NCBI RefSeq assembly: GCF_013185915.1 | Contig: NZ_JAAZUH010000001.1 | Span: 930,001 to 994,000, forward strand | Origin: Stenotrophomonas bentonitica | GTDB lineage: Bacteria > Pseudomonadota > Gammaproteobacteria > Xanthomonadales > Xanthomonadaceae | Direction of reading: 5' to 3' | Length of the DNA: 64,000 bases | Shown here: piece by piece, positions 16,926 through 25,658 of the stretch | Layout: each line of letters begins with the position of its first letter | Position numbering within the stretch: position 1 is the first letter of the stretch | Made by a program: the position numbers and the translations under genes | The notes under the pieces: model-generated | What the model was told of the DNA's origin: nothing | Database searches by the model: none | The model's input: the letters and a program-made list of their open reading frames with translations, nothing else

Positions 16926-18067
16926 TGAGCCAGTCATCGTGCCCCAAAGCCGCCCTGAATGACGAGACCCGGCAATTTGCGCTGCTGGTCAACTCGGTTA
17001 CCGACTACGCCATCTACATGCTGGACACGCGCGGCGTTATCCGCACCTGGAACCCGGGCGGCCAGCGCATCAAGGGCTACCAGGCCGACGAGGTGATCGG
17101 CACCAATTTCTCCAGGTTCTACCTGCCAGAAGAAGCCGCCGCAGGTGTGCCGCAACGCAACCTGCATACGGCTGCGGTGGACGGCCGATGCATCGAGGAA
17201 GGCTGGCGGTTGCGACAGGACGGCTCGCGCTTCCTGGCCAGCGTGGTGATCGACCCGATCTGGGATGACGGCGAATTGATTGGTTTCGCCAAAGTGACCC
17301 GAGACATTACCGAGAGACATAAGGCCCAGCAGCGCTTCGACAAACTGCAGGCCAACCTGCTGCAGGCGCAGAAAATGGAGGCCATCGGCAAGCTGACGCT
17401 GGGCCTGGCGCATGATTTCAATAACCTGCTGACCATCATCGTCAACTGCCTGGACCTGATCAGCACGCGGGTGAAGGACGGCGCGGTGGCCAAGCTGATC
17501 GAGACCGCAATGCGTGCGGCCGAGCGCGGTGCCCTCCTCTCGCGCCAGCTGCTGACCTTCGGGCGTGGGCAGACGCTGTCGCCGGAGCCGGTGAACCTTG
17601 CCGATGCGGTGCGGGACTGCGAGGAACTGCTGCAGCGCTCTGCCGGCGACCGGGTCAAGGTTGTGTTTTCCCTGCCCGACACGCTGCCGCAGATCTCGGT
17701 GGACAAGGCGCAGCTGGAAGCGGCAGTGCTCAACCTGGTCTGCAACAGCCGCGATGCGATGCCAAATGGCGGCACCATCACCATCTCGGCGAGCGCGAAG
17801 CGTACGCACGATCCGGCGGCTGATGCGCAGGCCGCTGCCCCGCATGTGTGCCTGAGCGTGGAGGACGATGGTGAAGGCATTCCGGTGGCCGACCAGGCCC
17901 GGGTGTTCGAGCCGTTCTTCACCACCAAGTCAGTGGGCCGCGGCAGTGGGCTGGGGCTGAGCCAGGTGTTCGGGTTCACCACCCAGTCTGGCGGTTTCCC
18001 GCAGTTGAGCAGCGTGCCGGGGCAAGGTACACGGGTTGCGCTCTGCTTCCCGGTGGACGGGGGATGA
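16925..18067 (+). CDS. PAS-domain hybrid-type sensor histidine kinase (cytoplasmic)
   Basis: A 380-residue kinase without membrane segments. A PAS domain (about 12-130, with VTDYAIYMLDTRGVIRTWNPG and IGFAKVTRDITERHKA) is followed by a HisKA helix with the phosphoryl-accepting His in LGLAHDFNNLL. The HATPase domain has an N box (NLVCNSRDAMPNGG), a G1 box (DDGEGIP) and a G2 box (GRGSGLGLSQ). The PAS sequence resembles those of blue-light or redox sensors but lacks an obvious LOV GXNCRFLQ cysteine motif, so the signal is unknown. The start is GTG with AGGGAGG. The receiver gene follows after one base, so the pair forms a two-component system with no DNA-binding output. Confidence 0.88.
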   Translation: MSQSSCPKAALNDETRQFALLVNSVTDYAIYMLDTRGVIRTWNPGGQRIKGYQADEVIGTNFSRFYLPEEAAAGVPQRNLHTAAVDGRCIEEGWRLRQDGSRFLASVVIDPIWDDGELIGFAKVTRDITERHKAQQRFDKLQANLLQAQKMEAIGKLTLGLAHDFNNLLTIIVNCLDLISTRVKDGAVAKLIETAMRAAERGALLSRQLLTFGRGQTLSPEPVNLADAVRDCEELLQRSAGDRVKVVFSLPDTLPQISVDKAQLEAAVLNLVCNSRDAMPNGGTITISASAKRTHDPAADAQAAAPHVCLSVEDDGEGIPVADQARVFEPFFTTKSVGRGSGLGLSQVFGFTTQSGGFPQLSSVPGQGTRVALCFPVDGG

Positions 18068-18068
18068 C

Positions 18069-18425
18069 ATGGCGATCAATCTGCTGTTCGTGGATGACGA
18101 AGAAGACCTGCGCAAGATCATGTCCGAAGCGTTGTCGCTGCACGGCTTCGCCGTCACCACGGCCAGTGACGGGCACGAAGCGCTTGCCGAGCTGCGCGGT
18201 CCGACCCGATACGCGGTGGTGTTGACCGATGTCAGCATGCCCGGGGATATCTCGGGCCTGCAGGTGGCTGCTGAAGCGACCGCCCTGCAGCCCCATGCGC
18301 GCGTGCTGGTGCTGTCGGGCCTGCAGCGCTCGCAGCTGCCGCCCATACCGCCGTCGGTCGAGTACGTCTCCAAACCCTACCGGCTGAGCAACCTGGTGGA
18401 GTTCATCCACAAACAGTTGGGCTGA
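18069..18425 (+). CDS. Single-domain response regulator
   Basis: A 118-residue lone receiver domain. The acidic pair is in FVDDEEDL, the phosphoacceptor Asp in VVLTDVSMPG and the Lys in VSKPYRL. There is no output domain. It follows the PAS kinase with a single base between stop and start, so it is very likely the kinase's phosphotransfer partner. It may pass phosphate on or act by protein contact. MAINLLF is taken as start because earlier in-frame codons fall within the kinase gene. Confidence 0.9.
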   Translation: MAINLLFVDDEEDLRKIMSEALSLHGFAVTTASDGHEALAELRGPTRYAVVLTDVSMPGDISGLQVAAEATALQPHARVLVLSGLQRSQLPPIPPSVEYVSKPYRLSNLVEFIHKQLG

Positions 18426-18434
18426 ACGGAGAGC

Positions 18435-18457
18435 GGCCGGGCAGAGCCCGGCGCTAC
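18435..18457. repeat. REP element after the receiver gene
   Basis: CCGGGC-AGA-GCCCGG palindrome with a GCGCTAC tail. It lies between the convergent receiver and symE-like genes, so it could stabilise or end both transcripts. Confidence 0.7.
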
Positions 18458-18496
18458 GCTGCGTGCCGGGCAGAGTAGTCGGACGCAGTCCCGGCA

Positions 18497-18826
18497 TCAA
18501 GATGCCTGCAGGCGCTCGCGCTCGAGGCGTGCGAGCTGCAGGCGGCCCATCTTGCGGACCTTGGGCACGTCCGCCTTCGGCGGTTCCAGCAGGGTGAGCA
18601 TGACGCAGCCGCGTTTGACGTGGACCTTCAGGCGCGCGCCTACGTCCAGGCCGGCGGCGGAGAGCCACAGGCCGCGCAGTTTGATGCAGGGAATGGGGTC
18701 TTCGCCGAGTTCTTCCCGGCTGCCGGGGTAACCCATGGCTTCCACCCGCACCTTGGCGGGTTGGTGGATGTAGAACTTGCGGCGCGGCGGTTCGGTGGAT
18801 TCGACTTCAGGCAATGTGTGTTGCAT
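18497..18826 (-). CDS. symE: SymE-like type I toxin family protein
   Basis: A 109-residue protein whose C-terminal half matches the SymE family, with PCIKLRGLWLSAAGLDVGAR followed by LKVHVKRGCVMLTLLEP (AbrB-like fold). SymE of E. coli is an SOS-induced RNA-cleaving or nucleoid-condensing toxin held down by the antisense RNA SymR. Here a strong GGAGG stands seven bases before the ATG (MQHTLPEVES). The N-terminal 40 residues are unlike SymE. Its leader carries a long inverted repeat (18872-19001). No LexA box is recognised. The gene is alone and convergent with the receiver gene. Confidence 0.75.
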   Translation of the reverse strand: MQHTLPEVESTEPPRRKFYIHQPAKVRVEAMGYPGSREELGEDPIPCIKLRGLWLSAAGLDVGARLKVHVKRGCVMLTLLEPPKADVPKVRKMGRLQLARLERERLQAS

Positions 18827-18871
18827 GTTGGACCTCCGATGGAAGTCTCCTTCACCGGTTGGTGAGGGAGT

Positions 18872-19001
18872 CGGGAGACTGAGAACCGTAAAGAGAAGCA
18901 GAAACGGCGCGACGTATTTCCGCAGGGGTGTTGTATTTCGCCACCCTCCCGACATGGAACGTCCAACGTGCTACTTCTCTTTGGAGTTTCTCAGGCTCCC
19001 G
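18872..19001. promoter_or_regulatory. Long imperfect inverted repeat in the symE-like leader
   Basis: The arms at 18872-18901 and 18971-19001 pair over about 30 bp (CGGGAG-CTGAGAA-AAGAGAAG-AG on both sides) with a 69-base interior. It lies 46 bp upstream of the SymE-like start codon, so the mRNA leader would fold into a large hairpin. It could be the site of an antisense RNA or a remnant of a small palindromic element. Confidence 0.6.
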
Positions 19002-19133
19002 AACACAACATGCGGAATTGTGGCAGGGAGTGGAAGTTGATTGTTTCTTTCGATTCGGAAGCTTTGATGGGCGTGGTCTATGGTGCGTCGCAATTGGCGC
19101 GGGTTGCGTGAGAACGGCTTCGTTTGGGTTTAC

Positions 19134-19243
19134 GTGGGACACGCATGGCGTGTCGCTACCGGTGCAGCGCCCGGGTCTTGCCGTGTCGTTCGCGTCATCC
19201 CACCTCGCGCGACCCGCGTAGCGACACGCCATGCGTGTCCCAC
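19134..19243. repeat. Inverted REP pair (BIME-like) downstream of cydC
   Basis: GTGGGACACGCATGGCGTGT (19134-19153, plus CGCTAC to 19159) is repeated in reverse complement at 19218-19243, with 58 bp between. Each unit is itself a palindrome. This arrangement downstream of a 3' end is typical of BIMEs that protect transcripts. Confidence 0.85.
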
Positions 19244-19258
19244 GCACTGCCGGCAACG

Positions 19259-20935
19259 CTACGCCAACCCCAACCCACCCTCATGCAACCGGTAACTCCG
19301 ATGCACGATCCCGTCGGGCAATACGTCATGCGTAATCATCACCAGACTGCGGCCACCCAACGCCGCGACCATGTCCTGCAACAACGCATGCGCGGTATCG
19401 ACATCCAACCCTTCGGTGGGCTCATCCAGCAATAGGATCGGTGACCCGCGCAACAACGCGCGCGCCAGCGCCAGCCGTCGCGCCTGACCGGCCGACATGG
19501 TGGCCCCGTTCTCGCCCACCCAGGCCTGCAGCCCACCCAGCCGTTCCGCCCAGGCCTGCAGACGCACATCCGCCAGCACCTGCCAAAGCCGGTCGTCGCT
19601 GGCCTGCGCGTCGCCCAGCCGCAGGTTGTCGGCAATGCTGCCTGCGAACACCGGTGCGTTCTGCGGCAACCATGCAATCTGCCGGTGCCAGTCGGCCTGC
19701 GCCAGGCTGCGGATGTCCTGCCCGCCGTACAGCACGCGGCCGGCGTCCGGGTCCCACAACCGCAGCAGCAACGACGACAGCGTGGTTTTACCGCTGCCGC
19801 TGTCACCCCGAATCGCGATGCGCTCGCCCGGTTCGAGCCGCAGCTCCACGCCGTCCAGCAGCGCGCGCGCCTGCCCCGGCCAGCGGAAGCCCACCTGCTC
19901 GAACGCCAACGTTGCCGGCTGCACCGGCACCGCCACCGGCGCCTCGGCGTCGGCCACGCCCGCAGGCTGGTCGACAATGGCCTCCAGCCGTGCGGCGGCC
20001 ACGCGCCCGGACAACCAGGACTGCCACGCCAACCCGATGCCGGCCCACAGTTCGATCAACGCGACGGTAAGGAACACCAGCGCCGCCGCCAGCGCGGCGT
20101 CGATGGCGCCCCGCTCGAAGCCCTCCAGCGCGACCCACAGCATGCCGACCAGGCCAAGCCCGGCGCATACCCCGTGCAGCGCGTTGCCGGCCACCAGCCG
20201 CCAGCGGCGGCGGCGGTCGCGCGCGCGCAGCTGCTTGGCCGCTACCAGCACGCGCAGGTTCCAGTCTTCGCGGGCCTGCAGTGCGGTGAGGTCCGCCGCG
20301 CCTTCCAGCCCTTCGAAGGACTGCGCCCGCAGCTGCGCGCGATGCAGCGCGCGGTCGCGCTCGTGCGCGCCGGCGCCACGCACCGTCAGCCACGGCACGC
20401 CTACGCCGATCACCATCGCCAGCACGGCCAGCAGCAGCGCGGCAGGCGGGTAGATGAGCCAGGATGAGATCACCGCCACCAGCGAAACCCCACCCAACGC
20501 CAGCAGCGGGCCGATGGCGCGCACCAGCAGGCCGTCCACTTCGCCGATGTCCGACATCAACCGGGCCAGCAGTTCACCGGTCCGCACCCCCGCCAACCGT
20601 GCAGGGGCCAGCGGCAGCGCGCGGCGGAAGAACCACACGCGCAGGTCGCGCGCGATGCGCAGGGTGACGTCGTGGCCGACCAGTTTTTCGAAATAGCGCG
20701 AGACGATGCGCGCCATGGTCAGGCCCCGGATGCCGGCCGAGGGCGAGAAGAAATTGAAGCCACTGCCCAGCCCGGCCGCACCGGCCAGCGCAGCAGCGGT
20801 GAGGAAGCCACCGGACAGGCCGAGCAGCGCGGTGCCCGCCAGCATGGTGGTCCACAGCAGCAGCACGGTCAGCAGCAGGCGGCCGCGATGGCGGGTGAAC
20901 ACCTGTTTCAGGGAGTCGTCGCGCACGTCGTTCAT
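19259..20935 (-). CDS. cydC: Thiol/haem ABC exporter subunit CydC
   Basis: A 558-residue fused membrane/ATPase half-transporter. Six transmembrane helices occupy about residues 15-300. The ATPase follows with Walker A GDSGSGKTTLSS, signature MSAGQARRLALARALL and Walker B PILLLDEPTEGLD. With CydD it forms the exporter of cysteine and glutathione (also reported to handle haem) needed for assembly of cytochrome bd. Its ATG overlaps the cydD stop by 4 bp. It is the last gene of a cydDC unit divergent from cydABX. Confidence 0.93.
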   Translation of the reverse strand: MNDVRDDSLKQVFTRHRGRLLLTVLLLWTTMLAGTALLGLSGGFLTAAALAGAAGLGSGFNFFSPSAGIRGLTMARIVSRYFEKLVGHDVTLRIARDLRVWFFRRALPLAPARLAGVRTGELLARLMSDIGEVDGLLVRAIGPLLALGGVSLVAVISSWLIYPPAALLLAVLAMVIGVGVPWLTVRGAGAHERDRALHRAQLRAQSFEGLEGAADLTALQAREDWNLRVLVAAKQLRARDRRRRWRLVAGNALHGVCAGLGLVGMLWVALEGFERGAIDAALAAALVFLTVALIELWAGIGLAWQSWLSGRVAAARLEAIVDQPAGVADAEAPVAVPVQPATLAFEQVGFRWPGQARALLDGVELRLEPGERIAIRGDSGSGKTTLSSLLLRLWDPDAGRVLYGGQDIRSLAQADWHRQIAWLPQNAPVFAGSIADNLRLGDAQASDDRLWQVLADVRLQAWAERLGGLQAWVGENGATMSAGQARRLALARALLRGSPILLLDEPTEGLDVDTAHALLQDMVAALGGRSLVMITHDVLPDGIVHRSYRLHEGGLGLA

Positions 20936-22698
20936 GCCGGCTCCTCGGTGACCTGCGCGCGCCCGGCGGCGGTCAGCACCAGCCGCGTGTCGGCCCAGCG
21001 CATCGCGGCTTCGCTGTGGGTGGCGATCACCACCGCGCGGTCGCGCGCGAACGCGGCCAGGGTCTGCAGCAGTGCGGCCTCTGTCTCGGGATCGAGAAAC
21101 GCAGTCGGCTCATCCAGCAGCAACAGCTGCGGGTCGCGCAGCAGCAGGCGGGCCAGACCGATGCGGCGTGCTTCACCGCCGGAGAGGCCGAAGCCACGCT
21201 CGCCGATCACCGTGTCCAGGCCCTGCGGCAGCTGCGCGGCGAAGCGCATCACCTGCGCCGCTTCGGCCACTGCGCGTAGGCGCGCGTCGCTTACGCCGGG
21301 ATCGGCCAGGCGCAGGTTGTCGGCGATGGTGCCGTGGAACAAGTACGGGCGCTGCCCGGCGTAGCCCACCTCCAGTCCCGGGCGCAGCACGATGCTGCCC
21401 GAGCGCGGCGGCAACCAGCCGGCCAGCGCTTCCAGCAGGGTGCTCTTGCCACTGCCACTGGGGCCAATCAACGCCAGCCGCTGGCCGGCCTCGATCTGGA
21501 ACGAGAGCTGCTGCACCACGTCGTGGTCGGCGCCCAGCGGGCGCAGCACCAGGTCACGCACCACTACCGGCGGGGCGTGCTGCTCCAGCAGTTCGGGCGT
21601 GCGCAGCGGTGCAGACACAGCGTCGGCCGCGTCGCCCTGCTCCGGCAGCTCGCCCAGCAGGCGCTCCACCTCGGCTGCGGCGGCCAGTGCGTTGGCGCGG
21701 TCGTGGTAATGCGCGGCCAGACGCCGCAGCGGAGCGTAGAACTCCGGCGCCAGCAGCAGGCAGAACATGCCCGCGCCCAGCGTGGGCACTGCCGCATGCA
21801 GCGACATCAGGCCCAGGTAGCTCAGGCCCAGGTACAGCGCGACCATCGCCACGCTGACCGAGGCGAAGAACTCCAGCACGGTGGACGACAGGAAGGCGAT
21901 GCGCAGCACCTTCATGGTGCGCTCGCGCACGCCTTCGGCCGCAGCAGCCACGCCCTCCAGCTCGGCCTCGCCCCGCCCGTACAGGCGCAGCAGGCCCAGG
22001 CCCTTGATGCGGTCGGCGAAGTGCCCGCTCATGCGCGCCAGTTCGCCCAGCTGGGCGCGCCCGGCCGCTTCCGCGCCCCAGCCGACCAGCATCATGAAGA
22101 ACGGCACCAGCGGCGCGGTGAACAGCAGGATCAGCGCCACCACCCAGTCCACGTAGGCCACCGCCAGCAGGATCAGCAGCGGTACCACGACCACTTCGAT
22201 GCGCACCGGCTGGTAGCCGGCGTAGTAGCTCTCCACCGCGTCGGCATGGGCCAGCATCAGCTCGCCGAGCTCGCCGCTGCGCTGCTGGCGCAGCCACAAC
22301 GGGCCCCGCCCCAGCAGGCGGCGATAGACCCGTTCGCGCAGGGCCAGCCGGGCGGTGTCGGCCACATCGCCTGCGGCCGCTTGGGTAAAACTACTGAGCA
22401 ACGCGCGCACGATCAGTATTAGCATGAGTGCCAGCAGCACCCCGGTGGCCTCGGCCAGCGGGCGGCGGGCCACCAGCACGGTCTGGATGAGCCAGGCAAT
22501 GGCGGCCGCCTGCCCGATCAGCAGGGCGCCGGAACTGCAGATGGACAGCGCGGCCAGGCGCTGGCGACCACGGGCGCCGAGGGCCAGGCTGTCCAGCCAG
22601 CGCAGGCGCTGGCGGCGCAGGTCGGGGGTTTCAACGGCAGGCACGTCCGGGGGCTGGCTCAAGAGGATCACTGGCGCCACAGAAGAGATGCCCGACAT
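20932..22698 (-). CDS. cydD: Thiol/haem ABC exporter subunit CydD
   Basis: A 588-residue half-transporter with an N-terminal six-helix domain and a C-terminal ATPase: Walker A GPSGSGKSTLLEAL, signature LSGGEARRIGLARLLL, Walker B LLLLDEPTAFLD. It is the partner of CydC. The start MSGISSVAP is preferred because further upstream the frame runs into the control region shared with cydA, including the FNR-type box 89 bp away. Clustering of cydDC with cydABX, as here, is widespread. Confidence 0.92.
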   Translation of the reverse strand: MSGISSVAPVILLSQPPDVPAVETPDLRRQRLRWLDSLALGARGRQRLAALSICSSGALLIGQAAAIAWLIQTVLVARRPLAEATGVLLALMLILIVRALLSSFTQAAAGDVADTARLALRERVYRRLLGRGPLWLRQQRSGELGELMLAHADAVESYYAGYQPVRIEVVVVPLLILLAVAYVDWVVALILLFTAPLVPFFMMLVGWGAEAAGRAQLGELARMSGHFADRIKGLGLLRLYGRGEAELEGVAAAAEGVRERTMKVLRIAFLSSTVLEFFASVSVAMVALYLGLSYLGLMSLHAAVPTLGAGMFCLLLAPEFYAPLRRLAAHYHDRANALAAAAEVERLLGELPEQGDAADAVSAPLRTPELLEQHAPPVVVRDLVLRPLGADHDVVQQLSFQIEAGQRLALIGPSGSGKSTLLEALAGWLPPRSGSIVLRPGLEVGYAGQRPYLFHGTIADNLRLADPGVSDARLRAVAEAAQVMRFAAQLPQGLDTVIGERGFGLSGGEARRIGLARLLLRDPQLLLLDEPTAFLDPETEAALLQTLAAFARDRAVVIATHSEAAMRWADTRLVLTAAGRAQVTEEPA

Positions 22699-22786
22699 TG
22701 TAATGGCTGCCGGCGTACCCTTCGGGTGCGGCGCACGGTCGCAGGGGAATGAGCCCGTACGATGCCGTCCACAACCGTCGCATACA

Positions 22787-22828
22787 TTGATCTGAATCAA
22801 GGCTGTTTGAAGTTGCAGGTCACAGAAT
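22787..22828 (+). promoter_or_regulatory. FNR/Anr-type box and -10 of the cydABX promoter
   Basis: TTGATCTGAATCAA at 22787-22800 is a perfect FNR consensus dyad (TTGAT-N4-ATCAA). A -10-like CAGAAT lies at 22823-22828, which places the box centre close to -41 from the expected start, the spacing of class II FNR promoters. It sits in the 191-bp gap between divergent cydD and cydA and could serve both, which fits oxygen-limited induction of cytochrome bd. Confidence 0.75.
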
Positions 22829-22889
22829 TCATCCCGTAGACCCCCTTCCCGCCACCTGAAACGGCAGAACCCCACGAGGTAGCCAGGCC

Positions 22890-24476
22890 ATGATCGATTC
22901 GACAGTCGTAGAACTGTCGCGGCTGCAGTTCGCTTTGACCGCGATGTACCACTTCCTTTTCGTCCCACTCACGCTTGGCCTCTCGTTCCTGGTGGCCATC
23001 ATGGAAAGCGTGTACGTGATGACCCGCAAACAGGTCTGGCGGCAGATGACCCTGTTCTGGGGCACGCTGTTCGGGATCAATTTCGCCATCGGCGTGGCCA
23101 CCGGCCTGGTGATGGAGTTCCAGTTCGGCATGAACTGGTCGTACTACAGCCACTACGTGGGCGACATCTTCGGGGCGCCGCTGGCCATCGAAGGGCTGAT
23201 GGCGTTCTTCCTGGAAGCCACGCTGATCGGCCTGTTCTTCTTCGGCTGGAAGCGGCTGAGCCCGGTCAAGCACCTGGCGGTGACCTGGTTCATGGCGCTG
23301 GGCACCAATCTTTCGGCGGTGTGGATCCTGATCGCCAACGGCTGGATGCAGAACCCCACCGGCGCGGTGTTCAACCCGGACACCATGCGCATGGAGGTGG
23401 TGGACTTTGCGGCGGTGCTTTTCAACCCGGTGGCGCAGGCCAAGTTCGTGCACACGGTCAGCGCGGGCTATGTCACCGGCGCGATCTTCGTGATGGGCAT
23501 CAGCGCGTTCTACCTGCTGCGCAACAAGCACCAGGAAATGGCACGGCGCTCGTTCGCGGTGGCGGCCGCGTTCGGCCTGCTGTCGTCGCTGTCGGTGGTG
23601 GTGCTGGGCGATGAGAGCGGCTATGCCGCCAGCGAACACCAGAAGATGAAGCTGGCCGCGATCGAGGCGATGTGGGAAACCGAGCGCGCCCCGGCCGACT
23701 TCACCGCGTTCGGCATTCCGAACCAGCAGACCCAGCAGAACGACTTCGCGATCAAGATTCCGTACTTGATGGGTCTGATCGCCACGCGCTCGATCAGCCA
23801 GCCGATTCCGGGCATCCTGGAACTGGTGGATCGCGCCGAGCACCGCATCAAGGGCGGGCAGCTGGCCTATGGCGCGCTGGAACGCGTGCGCAAGGACAAG
23901 AACGACGTTGAAGCGCGCGAGATGTTCGACCGCCACTGGCAGGACCTGGGCCACGGCCTGCTGCTCAAGCGCTACCGCGACGACATCCTCAACGCCACCC
24001 CGGAAGAAATCTCCCAGGCGGCGATGGATACCGTGCCGCGCGTGGCGCCGCTGTTCTGGACCTTCCGGATCATGGCCGGGCTGGGCTTCTACCTGATCGC
24101 GTTCTTCGCGGTGGCCTTCTACTTCTCCTGCCGCAACAACTTCCAGGACAAGCGCTGGTTCCTGCGCCTGGCGGTGTGGTCGATGCCGGCGCCGTGGATC
24201 GCGATCGAATGCGGCTGGTTCGTGGCCGAGTACGGCCGCCAGCCGTGGGCGGTGGACGGCGTGCTGCCGACCTTCTATGCCGCGTCGGGCTTGGCCCTGC
24301 ATGAAATCCTGACCACGCTGGCAGTGTTCACCGCGTTGTACACGGTGCTGCTGATCATCGAGATCAAGCTGATGCTCAAGGCGATCCGCACCGGCCCGGC
24401 CGACATTCTTCCGTCGCTGCAGCCGTCGCGAAAGCCGCTTCCCCACCATGCCGCCCCGGCACCCGGCCAGGCATAA
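22890..24476 (+). CDS. cydA: Cytochrome bd oxidase subunit I CydA
   Basis: A 528-residue quinol oxidase subunit holding haems b558, b595 and d. It begins VELSRLQFALTAMYHFLFVP with the high-spin haem histidine, has the low-spin ligand region KFVHTVSAGYVTGA and an extended Q-loop (about 250-330, including IKIPYLMGLIATRS), as in the long-loop E. coli type. It oxidises quinol and reduces oxygen to water with high affinity. Length is normal. Fifteen bases separate it from cydB. Confidence 0.96.
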   Translation: MIDSTVVELSRLQFALTAMYHFLFVPLTLGLSFLVAIMESVYVMTRKQVWRQMTLFWGTLFGINFAIGVATGLVMEFQFGMNWSYYSHYVGDIFGAPLAIEGLMAFFLEATLIGLFFFGWKRLSPVKHLAVTWFMALGTNLSAVWILIANGWMQNPTGAVFNPDTMRMEVVDFAAVLFNPVAQAKFVHTVSAGYVTGAIFVMGISAFYLLRNKHQEMARRSFAVAAAFGLLSSLSVVVLGDESGYAASEHQKMKLAAIEAMWETERAPADFTAFGIPNQQTQQNDFAIKIPYLMGLIATRSISQPIPGILELVDRAEHRIKGGQLAYGALERVRKDKNDVEAREMFDRHWQDLGHGLLLKRYRDDILNATPEEISQAAMDTVPRVAPLFWTFRIMAGLGFYLIAFFAVAFYFSCRNNFQDKRWFLRLAVWSMPAPWIAIECGWFVAEYGRQPWAVDGVLPTFYAASGLALHEILTTLAVFTALYTVLLIIEIKLMLKAIRTGPADILPSLQPSRKPLPHHAAPAPGQA

Positions 24477-24491
24477 GGCAGGAGACCCCAG

Positions 24492-25646
24492 ATGGAAATT
24501 CTTGGACTTGATTACACCACGCTGCGCGTGATCTGGTGGCTGCTGCTGGGCATCCTGCTGGTCGGCTGGGCGGTGATGGACGGCTTTGACCTGGGCGTGG
24601 GCACCCTGCTCCCGTTCGTGGCGAAAACCGATGAGGAACGCCGGCTGGTGATCAACACCGTGGGCCCGGTCTGGGAAGGCAACCAGGTGTGGCTGGTGCT
24701 GGGCGGCGGTGCGATCTTCGCCGCGTGGCCACCGCTGTATGCGGTGAGCTTCTCCGGCTTCTACCTGGCCATCTTCGCGATGCTGTTCGGGCTGATCCTG
24801 CGCCCGGTTGGTTTCAAATACCGCAGCAAGATGTCGAGTGCGCGCTGGCGGAATACGTGGGACTGGGTGTTGTTCGTGGGTGGGCTGCTGCCGGCGTTGA
24901 TTGCCAGCGTGGCAGTGGGCAACGTGCTGCTCGGCGTGCCGTACCACTTCGACGACAGCATGCGCATCTTCTACACCGGCTCGTTCTTCGGCCTGCTCAC
25001 CCCGTTCGCACTGCTGGCCGGCCTGGTCGGCGTGGCGATGATGGTCTCGCACGGTGCCGCCATGCTGGTGCTGAAGACCGACGGCCCGGTGGCCGAGCGC
25101 TCGGCGCGTTACGGCAGCATCGCCGCGCTGCTCAGCTTCGTGCTGTTCGCCGCCGGTGGTGCGTGGGTGGCATTCGGCCTGCCGGGCTATGAGATCACCT
25201 CGCAGGTGGTGACCGACGGTCCGACCAATCCGCTGCTGAAGACGGCGGCGGTAGGTGCAGCAGCCGGTGGCTGGCTGCGCAACTACAGCAGCATGCCGCT
25301 GACGCTGGTGTTCCCGCTGCTGGGCCTGGCCGGTGCACTGGCCAGCTTCGTGCTGCTGCGGGCACGACGTGGCATGGCCGCGTTCCTTGCTTCGGGTGCA
25401 TCCATCACCGGCATCATCCTCACCGTGGGCTTTGCGATCTTCCCGTTCCTGCTGCCCTCGTCCAGCCAGCCGGGTGCGAGCCTGACCGTGTGGGACGCGT
25501 CGTCCAGCCAGCTCACGCTGTTCATCATGCTGGTGGCAACGGTGATCTTCCTGCCGATCATCATTGCCTACACCAGCTGGGTGTACCGGGTGATGCGCGG
25601 CAAGACCACCTCGGAAGACATGGCCGACAACCCCAACGCATATTGA
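24492..25646 (+). CDS. cydB: Cytochrome bd oxidase subunit II CydB
   Basis: A 384-residue polytopic membrane protein. It has the N-terminal WWLLLGILLVGWAVMDGFDL with its conserved Gly-Phe-Asp-Leu, then PVWEGNQVWLVLGGGAIFAA and GVPYHFDDSMRIFYTGSF, all diagnostic of CydB. It pairs with CydA to form the oxidase. A GGAG ribosome site precedes the ATG. The gene is followed by the very small cydX. Confidence 0.96.
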   Translation: MEILGLDYTTLRVIWWLLLGILLVGWAVMDGFDLGVGTLLPFVAKTDEERRLVINTVGPVWEGNQVWLVLGGGAIFAAWPPLYAVSFSGFYLAIFAMLFGLILRPVGFKYRSKMSSARWRNTWDWVLFVGGLLPALIASVAVGNVLLGVPYHFDDSMRIFYTGSFFGLLTPFALLAGLVGVAMMVSHGAAMLVLKTDGPVAERSARYGSIAALLSFVLFAAGGAWVAFGLPGYEITSQVVTDGPTNPLLKTAAVGAAAGGWLRNYSSMPLTLVFPLLGLAGALASFVLLRARRGMAAFLASGASITGIILTVGFAIFPFLLPSSSQPGASLTVWDASSSQLTLFIMLVATVIFLPIIIAYTSWVYRVMRGKTTSEDMADNPNAY

Positions 25647-25658
25647 TAGGAGACAACC

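Larger units (their letters stand above)
18827..19258. other. 432-bp gene-free interval with hairpin leader and REP pair
   Basis: Between the symE-like start and the cydC stop, both on the minus strand, the interval contains the leader inverted repeat and then an inverted pair of REPs (19134-19159 and 19218-19243, core GGGACACGCATGGCGTGTC). No credible protein-coding frame is seen. Confidence 0.7.

Noticed and set aside
18960-19000. Possible integron attC site near the symE-like leader
   Set aside because: The long dyad lacks paired core sites of the GTTRRRY/RYYYAAC type, and no integrase gene is in view.
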